Below are positions 1-8,274 of a stretch of 54,274 nt of DNA, one piece after another. The position numbers were made by a program, and so were the translations under genes. Position 1 is the first letter of the stretch. Each line of letters opens with the position of its first letter. The notes beneath the pieces are model-generated. The model had not been told where the DNA came from and searched no databases. It was given only the letters and a program-made list of their open reading frames with translations. Source of the stretch: Chloroherpeton thalassium (GTDB taxonomy: Bacteria > Bacteroidota > Ignavibacteria > Kapaibacteriales > UBA2268); NCBI GenBank assembly GCA_020722095.1, contig DYLM01000008.1:1-54274 (forward strand), read 5' to 3'.

Positions 1-2
1 TG

Positions 3-50
3 GAAATGGACAATGAATTTGGCATAACAGGAAAGTCATACACTACCTAA
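3..50 (+). CDS. possible C-terminal tail of a gene cut by the window edge
   Basis: The frame starting at base 3 stays open for 15 codons and ends at TAA (48-50), giving a tail that reads EMDNEFGITGKSYTT. The other two plus frames close earlier. It is too short to identify, and it may be chance. Confidence 0.2.
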   Translation, partial: EMDNEFGITGKSYTT

Positions 51-78
51 TTCCGCGACTATAATTCGGACATCGGTT

Positions 79-124
79 GGTGGAGGAGCGTGAACCCAAA
101 GCCCACCGCAAGAGAGAGATGAAA
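79..124. repeat. 46-bp GC-rich repeat, left copy flanking a TA module
   Basis: This stretch matches 747-792 with 5 mismatches in 46 bases and lies in the same orientation. It is much richer in G+C than its surroundings. The two copies bracket the toxin-antitoxin pair at 150-696. In one frame both copies resemble the charged end of a protein (VEE-E-KAHRKRE-K), so they could be remnants of a duplicated coding end. Confidence 0.7.
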
Positions 125-149
125 AGATTTTTTTTCGTAATTTTGAAAT

Positions 150-491
150 ATGTATAAAGCAAAATTTGCAAAGTATAATGGGAATATTCCGTTTTTAGAT
201 TTTCTCAAATCAATTAGCATTAATGAGAAGGCAGAAGTATTAGCAGCTATTGATAAATTTTTGGAACTAAAAAATAGTAACAATAAAATCCCCATTAAAT
301 TGTCTAAATACCTTGTGGATGGCATTTTTGAAATAAGAGTTAAACACCAAAACAAGATTTCTCGTTCATTATACTTTTATGAGAAAGATAAAGTAATTGT
401 TTTTACTAATGGTTTTACAAAGAAGACCGAAAAAGTTCCATTATCTGAAATCAAAAAAGCAATTAAAATTAAAAAATATCAGGAGGAATAA
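150..491 (+). CDS. HigB/Gp49-like (RelE superfamily) toxin
   Basis: A 113-residue protein with the layout of the phage-derived Gp49-like/HigB family: an N-terminal helical part with FLDFLKSI, the core LSKYLVDGIFEIRVKHQNKI, then the strand SRSLYFYEKDKVIVF and the typical ending NGFTKKTEKVPLSEIKKA. Members of this family are ribosome-dependent mRNA interferases. The gene is followed after one base by a small second gene, the toxin-first order typical of higBA. Length and motifs look intact, so it is probably functional. The assignment is by motif only; the RelE fold is established for the family, the activity here is inferred. Confidence 0.8.
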   Translation: MYKAKFAKYNGNIPFLDFLKSISINEKAEVLAAIDKFLELKNSNNKIPIKLSKYLVDGIFEIRVKHQNKISRSLYFYEKDKVIVFTNGFTKKTEKVPLSEIKKAIKIKKYQEE

Positions 492-492
492 A

Positions 493-696
493 ATGGAAAC
501 TAATTATGAAAAATATAGAAATGAACTTCTAAAAAATCCTGAATTTCAAGTTAAGTATTATTTAGCAAAGGAAAAACTAAATATCGAGTTGATGCTGGAT
601 TCAATTGATGAAGCAATTACCCAAAAAAGTTCGATACTTACAATGAAAAGAAGAGTATCAAAATTAAGGAATTATATTTCGACCTTAAATTTATAA
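493..696 (+). CDS. small putative antitoxin of the HigB-like toxin
   Basis: A 67-residue charged, helical protein. It starts one base after the toxin stop and is preceded by a strong AGGAGG site (481-486) inside the toxin's 3' end, which fixes this ATG over an earlier in-frame ATG at 397. The N-terminal part (ELLKNPEFQVKYYLAKEKLN) resembles the region before the helix-turn-helix of HigA antitoxins, but no helix-turn-helix follows; the protein ends after a basic stretch (MKRRVSKLRNY). It is either a HigA-like protein without its DNA-binding domain or an unrelated antitoxin. Function is inferred from position. Confidence 0.6.
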   Translation: METNYEKYRNELLKNPEFQVKYYLAKEKLNIELMLDSIDEAITQKSSILTMKRRVSKLRNYISTLNL

Positions 697-746
697 ATTT
701 CATTTTTGCTCAAAACCAATTTTGCAAATAATTCAGGCGTAGGCAG

Positions 747-792
747 GGTGGAGGAGCTTGAACGCAAAGCCCACCGCAAGCGCGAGCTGAAA
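747..792. repeat. 46-bp GC-rich repeat, right copy flanking a TA module
   Basis: Direct repeat of 79-124 with 5 mismatches. In one frame it reads VEELERKAHRKRELK and is closed by TAA, like the C-terminus of a coding sequence. It sits directly before the agmatinase gene. Confidence 0.7.
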
Positions 793-844
793 TAAAAAAT
801 ATTACATTTGATACATCGTTAATTTATTTAAACAGGAATAAATT

Positions 845-1741
845 GTGAAAACTTTTGATGAAAGTAGAAATTTTTTAGCAATTGAGGAAAAATATTCAAA
901 TTTTGAGGATTCAAAAATAGCGATTGTATCAGCTCCTTATGAACACACAGTGAGTTATGGTAGTGGTGCAGCTTACGGACCAGAAGCTATTCTTGAAGCC
1001 TCATCTCAAGTAGAATTCTATGACGATGAATTTGATAGTGAGTTGTGTTTTGATTTAGGCATCGCCACACTTGAACCAATTAACTTTGAGGACAAAGTAG
1101 ATGCAGATGCTTTGGATTTAATTTACAATCAAGTGAAAGAATTGCTCGATTTAGGTAAGTTTGTGGTTACTTTGGGTGGCGAACACACCATTTCTACTGC
1201 ACCAATCAAAGCACATTTTGAGAAATATCCAAATATGTCGGTTTTGCAATTTGATGCACATTCCGATTTGCGCCATTCATATCAAGATTCACTCTATTCG
1301 CACGCCTCGATTATGGCAAGAGTTGCCGAATTTGTGCCAAATAAACATATCACGCAAGTTGGGATTCGTGCCCAGTGCATCGAAGAATCACAATTTATCA
1401 AAGAAAATCACATTAATACATTTTATGCTTCTGGTATCCGCAATGGTAAATATGGCGAAAATTGGGTAAAAAGTTTGGTAGATACTTTGCAGAATGAAGT
1501 TTATATTACTTTTGATGTAGATGCTTTTGATCCATCGATTATGCCAACAACAGGAACTCCCGAGCCCGATGGCTTGCTTTATAGTGATGCTTTGAATATA
1601 TTTAAAGAAATTAGGAAGCAAGGCAAGAAGATTGTAGGATTTGATGTAGTGGAATTAGCACCAGTCGAGGGTATTCATCATACTAATTTGACAGTTGCCC
1701 GACTTATTTACAAATTATTGAATTTTACATTTAGTAAGTAA
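845..1741 (+). CDS. speB: agmatinase (ureohydrolase family)
   Basis: A 298-residue cytoplasmic enzyme that hydrolyses agmatine to putrescine and urea (polyamine synthesis). All three signature blocks of the arginase/agmatinase family are visible: GGEHTIS around residue 112, FDAHSDLRHSY around 136 and FDVDAFDPS around 223. The binuclear Mn ligands expected from the family are present: H114, D137, H139, D141, D224 and D226. Translation starts at GTG, with AGGA about 9 bases upstream. Agmatinase is preferred over arginase because of the overall speB-like layout; formiminoglutamase or another ureohydrolase cannot be excluded without alignment. It stands alone on this strand, between a TA module and an AbrB-type gene. 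Confidence 0.88.
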   Translation: MKTFDESRNFLAIEEKYSNFEDSKIAIVSAPYEHTVSYGSGAAYGPEAILEASSQVEFYDDEFDSELCFDLGIATLEPINFEDKVDADALDLIYNQVKELLDLGKFVVTLGGEHTISTAPIKAHFEKYPNMSVLQFDAHSDLRHSYQDSLYSHASIMARVAEFVPNKHITQVGIRAQCIEESQFIKENHINTFYASGIRNGKYGENWVKSLVDTLQNEVYITFDVDAFDPSIMPTTGTPEPDGLLYSDALNIFKEIRKQGKKIVGFDVVELAPVEGIHHTNLTVARLIYKLLNFTFSK

Positions 1742-1838
1742 AAACATTGTGATTTCTTCAAATTTCAAGTTAATTATTTTACAATATCATAATTGAAAAA
1801 AACGTTTTATTCAAATTATTACCATTTATGAGGTTGAT

Positions 1839-2060
1839 ATGGAACAAGTTATTGTGTCGAGTGATTATAGAATAGAAATTCCAGATTCATTGAGAAGTGA
1901 AATGCATATAAAACCTGGTCAAAGTGTTTTTTTAGTGAATGAAAATGGAATAATTAAAATTATAACTAAAAATAATTTCTTGAATTTATTTGGTATTGCA
2001 AAAGGAGTAGACCCAACTTTCATTAGAGATGAGAAGGATAGGGATTTATACCAAAATTAA
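1839..2060 (+). CDS. AbrB/MazE-type (SpoVT-AbrB) DNA-binding protein, orphan antitoxin
   Basis: A 73-residue protein with a swapped-hairpin AbrB domain in its first 45 residues (VSSDYRIEIPDSLRSEMHIK, PGQSVFLV, GIIKII). The tail (DPTFIRDEKDRDLY) resembles antitoxin C-termini that bind PIN-type toxins. No toxin gene follows: the next feature is a terminator and then the convergent rpsU. It is therefore an orphan antitoxin or a stand-alone regulator. Confidence 0.7.
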   Translation: MEQVIVSSDYRIEIPDSLRSEMHIKPGQSVFLVNENGIIKIITKNNFLNLFGIAKGVDPTFIRDEKDRDLYQN

Positions 2061-2092
2061 ATTAGAATTGTCATTCAAAAGTTACTACAAAC

Positions 2093-2125
2093 AAAAAAAC
2101 TGCCCCGATTGAGGCAGTTTTTTTT
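2093..2125. terminator. bidirectional intrinsic terminator between the AbrB-type gene and rpsU
   Basis: An A-rich tract plus ACTGCC (2093-2104), an 8-base loop and GGCAGT plus a T-tract (2113-2125) form a symmetrical hairpin. The A- and T-tracts allow it to work in both directions, which fits the convergent genes on either side. Confidence 0.85.
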
Positions 2126-2147
2126 CGTCTTTTTTATTTAAAAAGGA

Positions 2148-2339
2148 TTAGTTGTGTTCGTTATGGAATCTATAACGGCGTGCAGCTTTAGTTCTGATGA
2201 GTCTGTTTTCTACACTTGGTTTTGTATACGCTGTTCTTTTCTTGAATTCACGCAAAATACCGCTACGTTCATACTTTTTCTTAAAACGTTTTAACGCTCT
2301 GTCAATATTTTCATTTGATTGTAAAGTAACTCCGATCAC
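2148..2339 (-). CDS. rpsU: small ribosomal subunit protein bS21
   Basis: A 63-residue basic protein of the S21 family: GVTLQSNENIDRALKRFKKK at the start, the middle RSGILREFKKRTAYTKPS, and a C-terminal basic run RTKAARRYRFH. It sits on the 30S subunit near the anti-Shine-Dalgarno region. The start is GTG (2337-2339), preceded by AAAGGAGG at good spacing, one of the few strong Shine-Dalgarno sites here. It follows the 135-residue Tudor-like gene with a 53-base gap, probably as an operon, and is ended by the terminator at 2093-2125. Confidence 0.95.
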   Translation of the reverse strand: MIGVTLQSNENIDRALKRFKKKYERSGILREFKKRTAYTKPSVENRLIRTKAARRYRFHNEHN

Positions 2340-2392
2340 TAACTTTCACCTCCTTTTTCTGATCTAATTGATTTTTTTGTCTGATTTCTTGG

Positions 2393-2800
2393 CTATTTTA
2401 AATTTTCTACTAAATGTTTTTCGCTGTTCTTCTCAAAATGTACAATAATTGCTCTTTTCCCATCGCTCAATGTTTCTTTGGATCTAACAACTCCCACATC
2501 GTCCCATACTGCGTGAAAAATAATATCTCCAACTTCGTATTCTAATTGTGGAGAGTATTTTTTGGCATCTTCACGAGATATATGTACAACTGCTTGGGAA
2601 TTATCTACTTGCGATTCGATTGTATCTAAGTTAACAAGTTGAGTGTGGCGACTTTTGGTACATCTTGCCCATTGTTGACGCCCGTTTGGACCTTCAATTG
2701 GTTCACCGATAAGTTCGTGTTTTGTTTCTTTCATAAAGAAAGGTGAATACAAGAGTATATACTTAGCACGTCTTATCTTTTTCTTTTTGCCAACAACCAT
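2393..2800 (-). CDS. small protein with a Tudor-like (PcrA/UvrD C-terminal type) domain
   Basis: A 135-residue protein not recognised by name. The last 50 residues (YEVGDIIFHAVWDDVGVV followed by RAIIVHFEKNSEKHLVE) look like the short beta-barrel at the C-terminus of PcrA/UvrD helicases and in CarD-like RNA-polymerase-interacting proteins. The middle holds a basic segment (QQWARCTKSRHTQLVNLD). The N-terminus is very basic (GKKKKIRRAKY) if the first ATG is used; a second ATG at codon 23 (2734) is possible, and neither has a clear ribosome site. It is followed by rpsU on the same strand. A nucleic-acid or RNA-polymerase contact role is inference from the domain shape. Confidence 0.5.
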   Translation of the reverse strand: MVVGKKKKIRRAKYILLYSPFFMKETKHELIGEPIEGPNGRQQWARCTKSRHTQLVNLDTIESQVDNSQAVVHISREDAKKYSPQLEYEVGDIIFHAVWDDVGVVRSKETLSDGKRAIIVHFEKNSEKHLVENLK

Positions 2801-2995
2801 AATTTCTCTATTTATTTTAATTTAAGAACTGAACTAAATACAAAATTACGAAAATTTCAGAAAATAATTATCAAATTCTATCAGAAAATTATCAGAAAAT
2901 CAATTTTTTTTCTTAATTTGATATTTTTATGTTTTAGTATTTGCAAATTCTTTTTAGAAATTTGCTAATGCTAATAAACTAAATTTTGGTTTAAT

Positions 2996-3799
2996 ATGCA
3001 AATTACTTCTTTTGAAACAATTGAAGGGCGTAAACTCCTCAAACAAATTTACTTTGAATTGAAGTTTCAAAAAACAATTAATAGTTTTAGTATGCTTTTT
3101 ATTATGTGGAGAATTATAGTTAATAAAAACAATCTCCACAAATATTTAGAAATTGATGTTGATATTTCTTATTCTTTAGGTGTGATAAAAGGCACTTTTC
3201 TTTGGATAGAGGAAGTGTTTATTCGCTATTATTTCACTGTTCTCAACGCATTAGTTTATTTTGGAGCGGCGATTCTTTTATTATTAGTTGGGCTTAGGAA
3301 ATTCAGCAATTTAATTAGTGATACAACAGTGATTATGGGCTTTGCTTTGGAAGCCTCGCTATTGATAATGATGTTTATATTTTTATTATTTAGTCCAAAA
3401 GATGACTTGATAGAAGAAATACAAGGTTCTCAATCCACAAGTGCCGATAGCGAAGAATTGATAAATGAAATCGGCGAAATTGCCCGTGATTTTGCAGATG
3501 CTTCATTAAAATTAGGTTATATCAATCAAAATTTAGCAGAAATTCATCAAAGCCAGAAAATGATGATTAATCAATTATCAGAATTAACCAAGAATTTTAG
3601 CAAATTGGCTTCGCCAAATGATGAAATGTTGCAAGTAATGCAATCAACAAACCAGCAATTATCAAGTTTTGAGCAACACATTGAATCATTAAACAAACAA
3701 TTATCAGTAATTCAAAGTTCCAACATTGAATTTGAAGTTAAAAAGCAAGTTCAAGAATTTCTAACAAGTAAACTAATCGATGAAAAAGCCGCAAAATAG
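2996..3799 (+). CDS. GldL/PorL-like inner-membrane motor subunit
   Basis: 267 residues. Two membrane helices lie at about residues 80-101 (ALVYFGAAILLLLVGLRKF) and 111-132. The second contains a buried glutamate (E119, in GFALEASLLIMM) and is followed by FSPKDDL. This is the pattern I recall for GldL/PorL: helix 1 with a GAA motif, helix 2 with LLTEA-type Glu, then a proline/acidic turn, then a long coiled coil (here about residues 150-265). GldL forms the pentameric proton-driven ring that powers type IX secretion and gliding. The N-terminal 78 residues before helix 1 are longer than usual and start-site choice is uncertain (in-frame GTG codons lie downstream). It overlaps the GldM-like gene by 20 bases. 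The assignment is by pattern; no search was run. Confidence 0.6.
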   Translation: MQITSFETIEGRKLLKQIYFELKFQKTINSFSMLFIMWRIIVNKNNLHKYLEIDVDISYSLGVIKGTFLWIEEVFIRYYFTVLNALVYFGAAILLLLVGLRKFSNLISDTTVIMGFALEASLLIMMFIFLLFSPKDDLIEEIQGSQSTSADSEELINEIGEIARDFADASLKLGYINQNLAEIHQSQKMMINQLSELTKNFSKLASPNDEMLQVMQSTNQQLSSFEQHIESLNKQLSVIQSSNIEFEVKKQVQEFLTSKLIDEKAAK

Positions 3800-5252
3800 C
3801 AAAAAAACAATAGAAATTTACTTCATTTTGTATTTGGCTGCCTTGGTGCTGTTGATACCCGATTTGGAACAGAAAAATGTCCAAACTACTGATCAATCCA
3901 GCACAAACTATAATATTTTTAAAATATATCCCGACAAAACAATTTTGAATGCCAAAATCACTTTGGATAGCAGTGGCTCAAAAGTGATGAGTTTGGATTC
4001 GTTAAATTTGATTTATTACACTGGCGATGTTAGTTCGATTGATATTTCATTTCAAATTATAAACAAGAAATTGGGGCAATTTATCAATATTGATAATTCC
4101 GAAAATTCATTTAATTTCATAAAATTCAGAGAAGTTCCCGACATTTCGGCTTTTGCTTTTTGGTGGCATCCACCAATTTTGGATAAGCGAAATTACATTT
4201 TAGATGTAAAAGCCAAAGCCAAAGCATTGGTGCGGGTCAAAGATGGCAATCGCACAAAATTAGTTAATATGGAAGCACAAACGCAATTTAGTTTGATTGT
4301 AAGTTATTATGACCAACAAAGTGGAATGCCTTACTTTGTAGCACTCACAGACACCGCTACAAACAACACTGATTCGATTTTCAATAGTTTATTTGTGCAG
4401 AATTATTCCGATATTTATTTAGATTTTACCGAAAGAAAGGTAAAAAGTCTAACAACCGAAGAATGGGAAAATAAATTAAATGTATTTGGAGTGAATTTAA
4501 ATACGGAATTAAGCCATAAACCTAACATTAGTATTTCTAATTCACCCGAAAATAATCTTGGCAGCGTTTATATTAAATCAATTTCAAATAATTCCATTAC
4601 TCTTGCGGGCAAAACTCCTCAATTTGGTCAATCTAAAGTAAAAGTGAAATTAACTCGAAAGAATGACGGCGCCTCGTACGAAGATGAATTCATTATAAGT
4701 CCAATGCCAATTATGGAGCCAATTTATTCCTCTCAAATTCAACCAAATCAGAAGTATAAAATTGACCCAAATTTTCCTGAGTTGAACAATAAATCTTATT
4801 TTGTTAAGATTTTTGCAGACGAGAAAGTGCTGTATTCATCAAGCAATATTGCTCCGTTCAATTTTTCGGTAGACGAAACATATACCAATAAAACAATTTA
4901 CTTTGAGCGTTATATCAATGGCAAATTATATGGCAAGACCTATAATATTTATGTAAAGCCATTCCCAGTTCCACAAATTGTGAAAATTCAAACTATAAGC
5001 AATAACAAATTAAGAATGGTTGTGAATACTTTTGGTAGCATTAACGGCAGAGAAAATTACGTCAAATCAGTGGAAATAAGTGGCAATGCAAATTACAAAG
5101 AATTGCTCGGACAAGCCTCAAGCAATAAAGATAATTTGATTTATACACAAATATTCGAAATAACGCCCAACGACAGCAACAAAGATTTTAAATTTAAAAT
5201 TAGAGTGCAAGACCAAAAAAAGCAATGGTCAAATTGGACAGAATATCCATAA
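3780..5252 (+). CDS. GldM/PorM-like periplasmic motor subunit
   Basis: 490 residues, close to the usual GldM length. A short basic N-terminus is followed by one membrane helix (about residues 11-27, IYFILYLAALVLLIPD) and a large beta-rich extracytoplasmic part with several repeated Ig-like segments (for example around residues 260-310, 315-400 and 400-490). This matches GldM/PorM, which spans the periplasm and couples the GldL ring to the outer-membrane GldKN ring. Start overlaps the GldL-like gene, indicating translational coupling. gldK and gldN are not next to it: the following gene is an HDOD protein on the other strand. Sequence identity to known GldM is probably low, so this rests on architecture and the partner gene. 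Confidence 0.55.
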   Translation: MKKPQNSKKTIEIYFILYLAALVLLIPDLEQKNVQTTDQSSTNYNIFKIYPDKTILNAKITLDSSGSKVMSLDSLNLIYYTGDVSSIDISFQIINKKLGQFINIDNSENSFNFIKFREVPDISAFAFWWHPPILDKRNYILDVKAKAKALVRVKDGNRTKLVNMEAQTQFSLIVSYYDQQSGMPYFVALTDTATNNTDSIFNSLFVQNYSDIYLDFTERKVKSLTTEEWENKLNVFGVNLNTELSHKPNISISNSPENNLGSVYIKSISNNSITLAGKTPQFGQSKVKVKLTRKNDGASYEDEFIISPMPIMEPIYSSQIQPNQKYKIDPNFPELNNKSYFVKIFADEKVLYSSSNIAPFNFSVDETYTNKTIYFERYINGKLYGKTYNIYVKPFPVPQIVKIQTISNNKLRMVVNTFGSINGRENYVKSVEISGNANYKELLGQASSNKDNLIYTQIFEITPNDSNKDFKFKIRVQDQKKQWSNWTEYP

Positions 5253-5264
5253 GGAAAAAATATT

Positions 5265-6149
5265 CTACGATGAAATCAAATTCAAGAACATTGCGGAATT
5301 TTTGAAGTCTTGTTCCAATTCAAAAGTAAATACTTCCAAATCTAATTCTTTTAATTCCGGCACTTTGCTTGTGAGAATTTCCCAAGGCGTAGACTTCTCT
5401 AAATCCAATATTCTCAATCCCTCGTGGAAACCTGCGTCCCACATTTCTGCTAATAAATCAGCAAATCTAACAGCAGAAATTAATTCATTGTTTTTGGGAG
5501 ACAAATCTGGTGTATGGTGGTAGGCAATAACATCAGTCAATTCGTTGGGCAACTTCCATAATTTTGCAATTGCTTCGCCAACTTGAACGTGCGAGACCTC
5601 GAAAACTTTAATTTCGGCATCAATATCGGCATAGTTTTCGTTATCAATCAAATTGATAACTTCCATATATTTTGCAGAATCATATTGCAACATTGCTAAT
5701 TTGCCGATTTCGTGTAGCAAACCGCCGATAAATTCATATTCTTTGTAGAATCTTTTTATCTTCATTGCAAGCGATTTTGCAACCATTCCAGTGCAAGAAG
5801 AGTGCCACCAGAATCTTTCAATCAATTTTGGAGATAAATTTTTATTTGCAAGTAAAAATTTTGAAAAAATAGAAACACCAAGCACAATATTAGTTAATCT
5901 ATTCAGTCCCAAGTTGATAATTGCTTGGTGAACTGTATTTACTTCACTTCGAGTAGCATATAAAGGAGAATTAGCAACTCTAAGCAATTTCAAAGTTAGA
6001 GATGCATCTGTTTCAATTACGCGTGAAATATCGCGAATATCAATATTTTCATATTCAAGCAAGTGCAGAACCCTCGCCGCTACGGGAGGTAAAGTTGCAA
6101 ATTCTTGCGTTTCTAATAGTCTGTCTAAAACTGCCATCAAAATGCACAA
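5265..6149 (-). CDS. HDOD domain signalling protein
   Basis: 294 residues (290 if the ATG at 6137, giving MAVLDRLLETQ, is used; it fits the family better). The protein is a single HDOD domain: LPPVAARVLHLLE near the start, VIETDASLTLKLLRVANSPL, then the degenerate HD part GLLHEIGKLAML and AYHHTPDLSP. HDOD proteins lack a full catalytic HD pair and act as regulators of stress, chemotaxis or c-di-GMP signalling. No output domain is attached. It lies 50 bases upstream-to-downstream from the TPR gene on the same strand but nearest in position to the GldM-like gene, with which it converges. Confidence 0.85.
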   Translation of the reverse strand: MCILMAVLDRLLETQEFATLPPVAARVLHLLEYENIDIRDISRVIETDASLTLKLLRVANSPLYATRSEVNTVHQAIINLGLNRLTNIVLGVSIFSKFLLANKNLSPKLIERFWWHSSCTGMVAKSLAMKIKRFYKEYEFIGGLLHEIGKLAMLQYDSAKYMEVINLIDNENYADIDAEIKVFEVSHVQVGEAIAKLWKLPNELTDVIAYHHTPDLSPKNNELISAVRFADLLAEMWDAGFHEGLRILDLEKSTPWEILTSKVPELKELDLEVFTFELEQDFKNSAMFLNLISS

Positions 6150-6199
6150 TTATTAAAAAGTAAAAATAAGAATTTTTTTTCAAATAAATGCAATTTTAT

Positions 6200-7384
6200 T
6201 TAAGGTTTATATGCACTTTGTATATATTTTTTTGCAGTTTTGTGAGAATCGTTCCATTCCGAGATGTCAAGAACTTGTTTATAGTACTTTTTTGCTTCAT
6301 TTCTTTTGTTTAAAGCATCATAACAATTGCCCAATTTTAGCAATGTATATACTTGAAAACCCGAAGGTTTCTTGTCGATTTTTCTGGAACCTTCTAAACT
6401 TTTCTTAAAGTAATTTACCGCTTCAGACCATTTTTGTTGATTCATCAAAGCAACACCAATATAATATGTTGCCTCGCGTGCGGTAATTGCATTATAACCC
6501 GGTGCCTTGTTGACATATCCCTTCAACACATTTCTCCAAGTTTTCTCGTAATCTTGAGTCATTCCCAGTCGAACTTGGCAGCGTCCTAAATATCTTTGAA
6601 AATATGTGTTTTGAGGATATTTTGTGGATAATTCTTGAGCAATTTGCAAGGCTTCGTAATTATTATTTTCAAAAGTATAGTAAATTTGCAAAAGTGCTAC
6701 TTTTGCTTCAACAGATGCGTATCGAGAATGTCGGGCTGCTGCTCTCAATTGGAATAAGCCTAATCGTGTATCGCCATTCGGGAGAAAATACATCAAAGGT
6801 TTGATTATTGGATATTCATCGGGCAATTTTTTGGATAGATAATTATACAGCCCCGTGCCAAGCATAATATCGTGATTAAATGGCGCTAATTGTTGGCATT
6901 TCTGCAATATGTCGTAGGCTTCTTTAGCATCTTGTACGGCATTAAACCACTCATCACGAATTGTGTAATACCGAGCACGGTAGCCTATAGCTCCACCTTT
7001 GAAGAATAGTGCATTAATATCAAAATTATTAGTATCTAAAATTTTATCGGAAATTTGCACTACTTTTTCAATTTTCTTTTTGAATAATGCATCATTTGAA
7101 TAGTCTTCGGAATTTAAAGAAATTTTCCACCATTCTATCATCGCATCTAAAAAATAACCTGCGGGATGCACTGGATATTTTCTTTGCACTTCTTGGAATA
7201 ATGCTTCTGCTTTCTCGAATTCCAGATTGTAGATATAGTCCGCTCCCGCTAAAATCAAACTATCAGCATCGCGGTACATTATCGCCCATTGTGCTTTGGT
7301 GTTCACACTTGATAAAAATACAAAACTGATAGTAAGAATTACTAATGTTAGAATATTTATTTTATTTTTTTGCTTGGGGTTCAT
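6200..7384 (-). CDS. exported TPR-repeat protein
   Basis: 394 residues. A basic start followed by a hydrophobic stretch (ILTLVILTISFVFLSSV) ending in NTKAQ is a signal peptide. The rest is helical with tetratricopeptide-type repeats, clearest at about 37-60 (ADYIYNLEFEKAEALFQEV), 315-345 (EATYYIGVALMNQQKWSEAV) and 350-385 (YTLLKLGNCYDALNKRNEAK). It probably works in the periplasm as a protein scaffold. It overlaps the upstream CPBP protease gene by 23 bases, so both are likely made from one message. Partner and exact job are unknown. Confidence 0.75.
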   Translation of the reverse strand: MNPKQKNKINILTLVILTISFVFLSSVNTKAQWAIMYRDADSLILAGADYIYNLEFEKAEALFQEVQRKYPVHPAGYFLDAMIEWWKISLNSEDYSNDALFKKKIEKVVQISDKILDTNNFDINALFFKGGAIGYRARYYTIRDEWFNAVQDAKEAYDILQKCQQLAPFNHDIMLGTGLYNYLSKKLPDEYPIIKPLMYFLPNGDTRLGLFQLRAAARHSRYASVEAKVALLQIYYTFENNNYEALQIAQELSTKYPQNTYFQRYLGRCQVRLGMTQDYEKTWRNVLKGYVNKAPGYNAITAREATYYIGVALMNQQKWSEAVNYFKKSLEGSRKIDKKPSGFQVYTLLKLGNCYDALNKRNEAKKYYKQVLDISEWNDSHKTAKKYIQSAYKP

Positions 7385-8273
7385 TTTTATTTGTTGCTTT
7401 AATCATTTTATTCTTTATTCCATTGTAATAAGACGAATTTTTTGACTTCAATGTTTCATATTTACTAACAGCAAATATTAAAACGAGGAGAATGAAAGTG
7501 CTTACAATAGTGTTTTCAAATCCATAGAAACCGCCAGTAAGATATTTTGGCAAATCCATTTTTTCGTAATTGAACAAAGAAATATTACTTTCAACGCCAC
7601 TTATATTTGAATTTAATAGAAGTGCTTGCCCGAAATTCCAAAAAAAATGAAAGAAAATCGGATACCACAAATTCATTGTCCGTAGATACATTAATCCAAG
7701 CAATATGCCTGCAAGAAATGTGTTGGTTGTGCTTAACATCGATGAAGAAGCATTCCCAAGATGAAGCAGCGAAAATGTAACTGCCGAAATTAGAATGGAA
7801 ATCTTCTCATTGAATTTGAAGTGAAGTGAATTAATTAAAAAACTTCTGAAAAATATTTCTTCTTGAATTGCGATTATCATTAATATGATTGAAGCCAAAA
7901 TTATTGATTTTGAAGATGGCTCGTTAATGATAATATCACTTTTCCCTAACGAATAATAAACTATGGTAATAATTGCAAATGGAATTATTACAAACAACAA
8001 TGATTTGAGAAAGAAAATTGGTGTGCGTGCGGTAAAATCTAAACCAAGAAATTTTATTACTGAATGTTTGCAAAGAAATTCAATAAGAAAAATAGGAGAA
8101 ATAAAAATTACAAAATTGAATAAATATGAGAAGACTTGGGCAAAATCTGATTTTCCATAGAGGCTACTTAATGCAACTGGCGAATAGGTCAAGCCCAAAA
8201 CTAACAAAAATAGGACTGCAAAGTAAATTGCAATCCTATAAAACCAGTGGCACATAACTGACTGAAAGGTCAT
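7362..8273 (-). CDS. CPBP-family (CAAX/Abi-type) intramembrane metalloprotease
   Basis: 303 residues with about eight hydrophobic helices. The three CPBP motifs are present: EEIFFRSF (the catalytic EE-x3-R), FSLLHLG and HFFWN, which provide the glutamate and histidine metal ligands. Family members are membrane endopeptidases related to the CAAX protease Rce1. The gene starts one base after the end of the small HicB-like gene upstream and overlaps the TPR gene downstream, so it belongs to a minus-strand operon. Substrate unknown. Confidence 0.85.
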   Translation of the reverse strand: MTFQSVMCHWFYRIAIYFAVLFLLVLGLTYSPVALSSLYGKSDFAQVFSYLFNFVIFISPIFLIEFLCKHSVIKFLGLDFTARTPIFFLKSLLFVIIPFAIITIVYYSLGKSDIIINEPSSKSIILASIILMIIAIQEEIFFRSFLINSLHFKFNEKISILISAVTFSLLHLGNASSSMLSTTNTFLAGILLGLMYLRTMNLWYPIFFHFFWNFGQALLLNSNISGVESNISLFNYEKMDLPKYLTGGFYGFENTIVSTFILLVLIFAVSKYETLKSKNSSYYNGIKNKMIKATNKNEPQAKK

Positions 8274-8274
8274 A

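Noticed and set aside
59-355. Minus-strand open frame over the first TA module
   Set aside because: It is antisense to the HigB-like toxin and has no ribosome site or family features.
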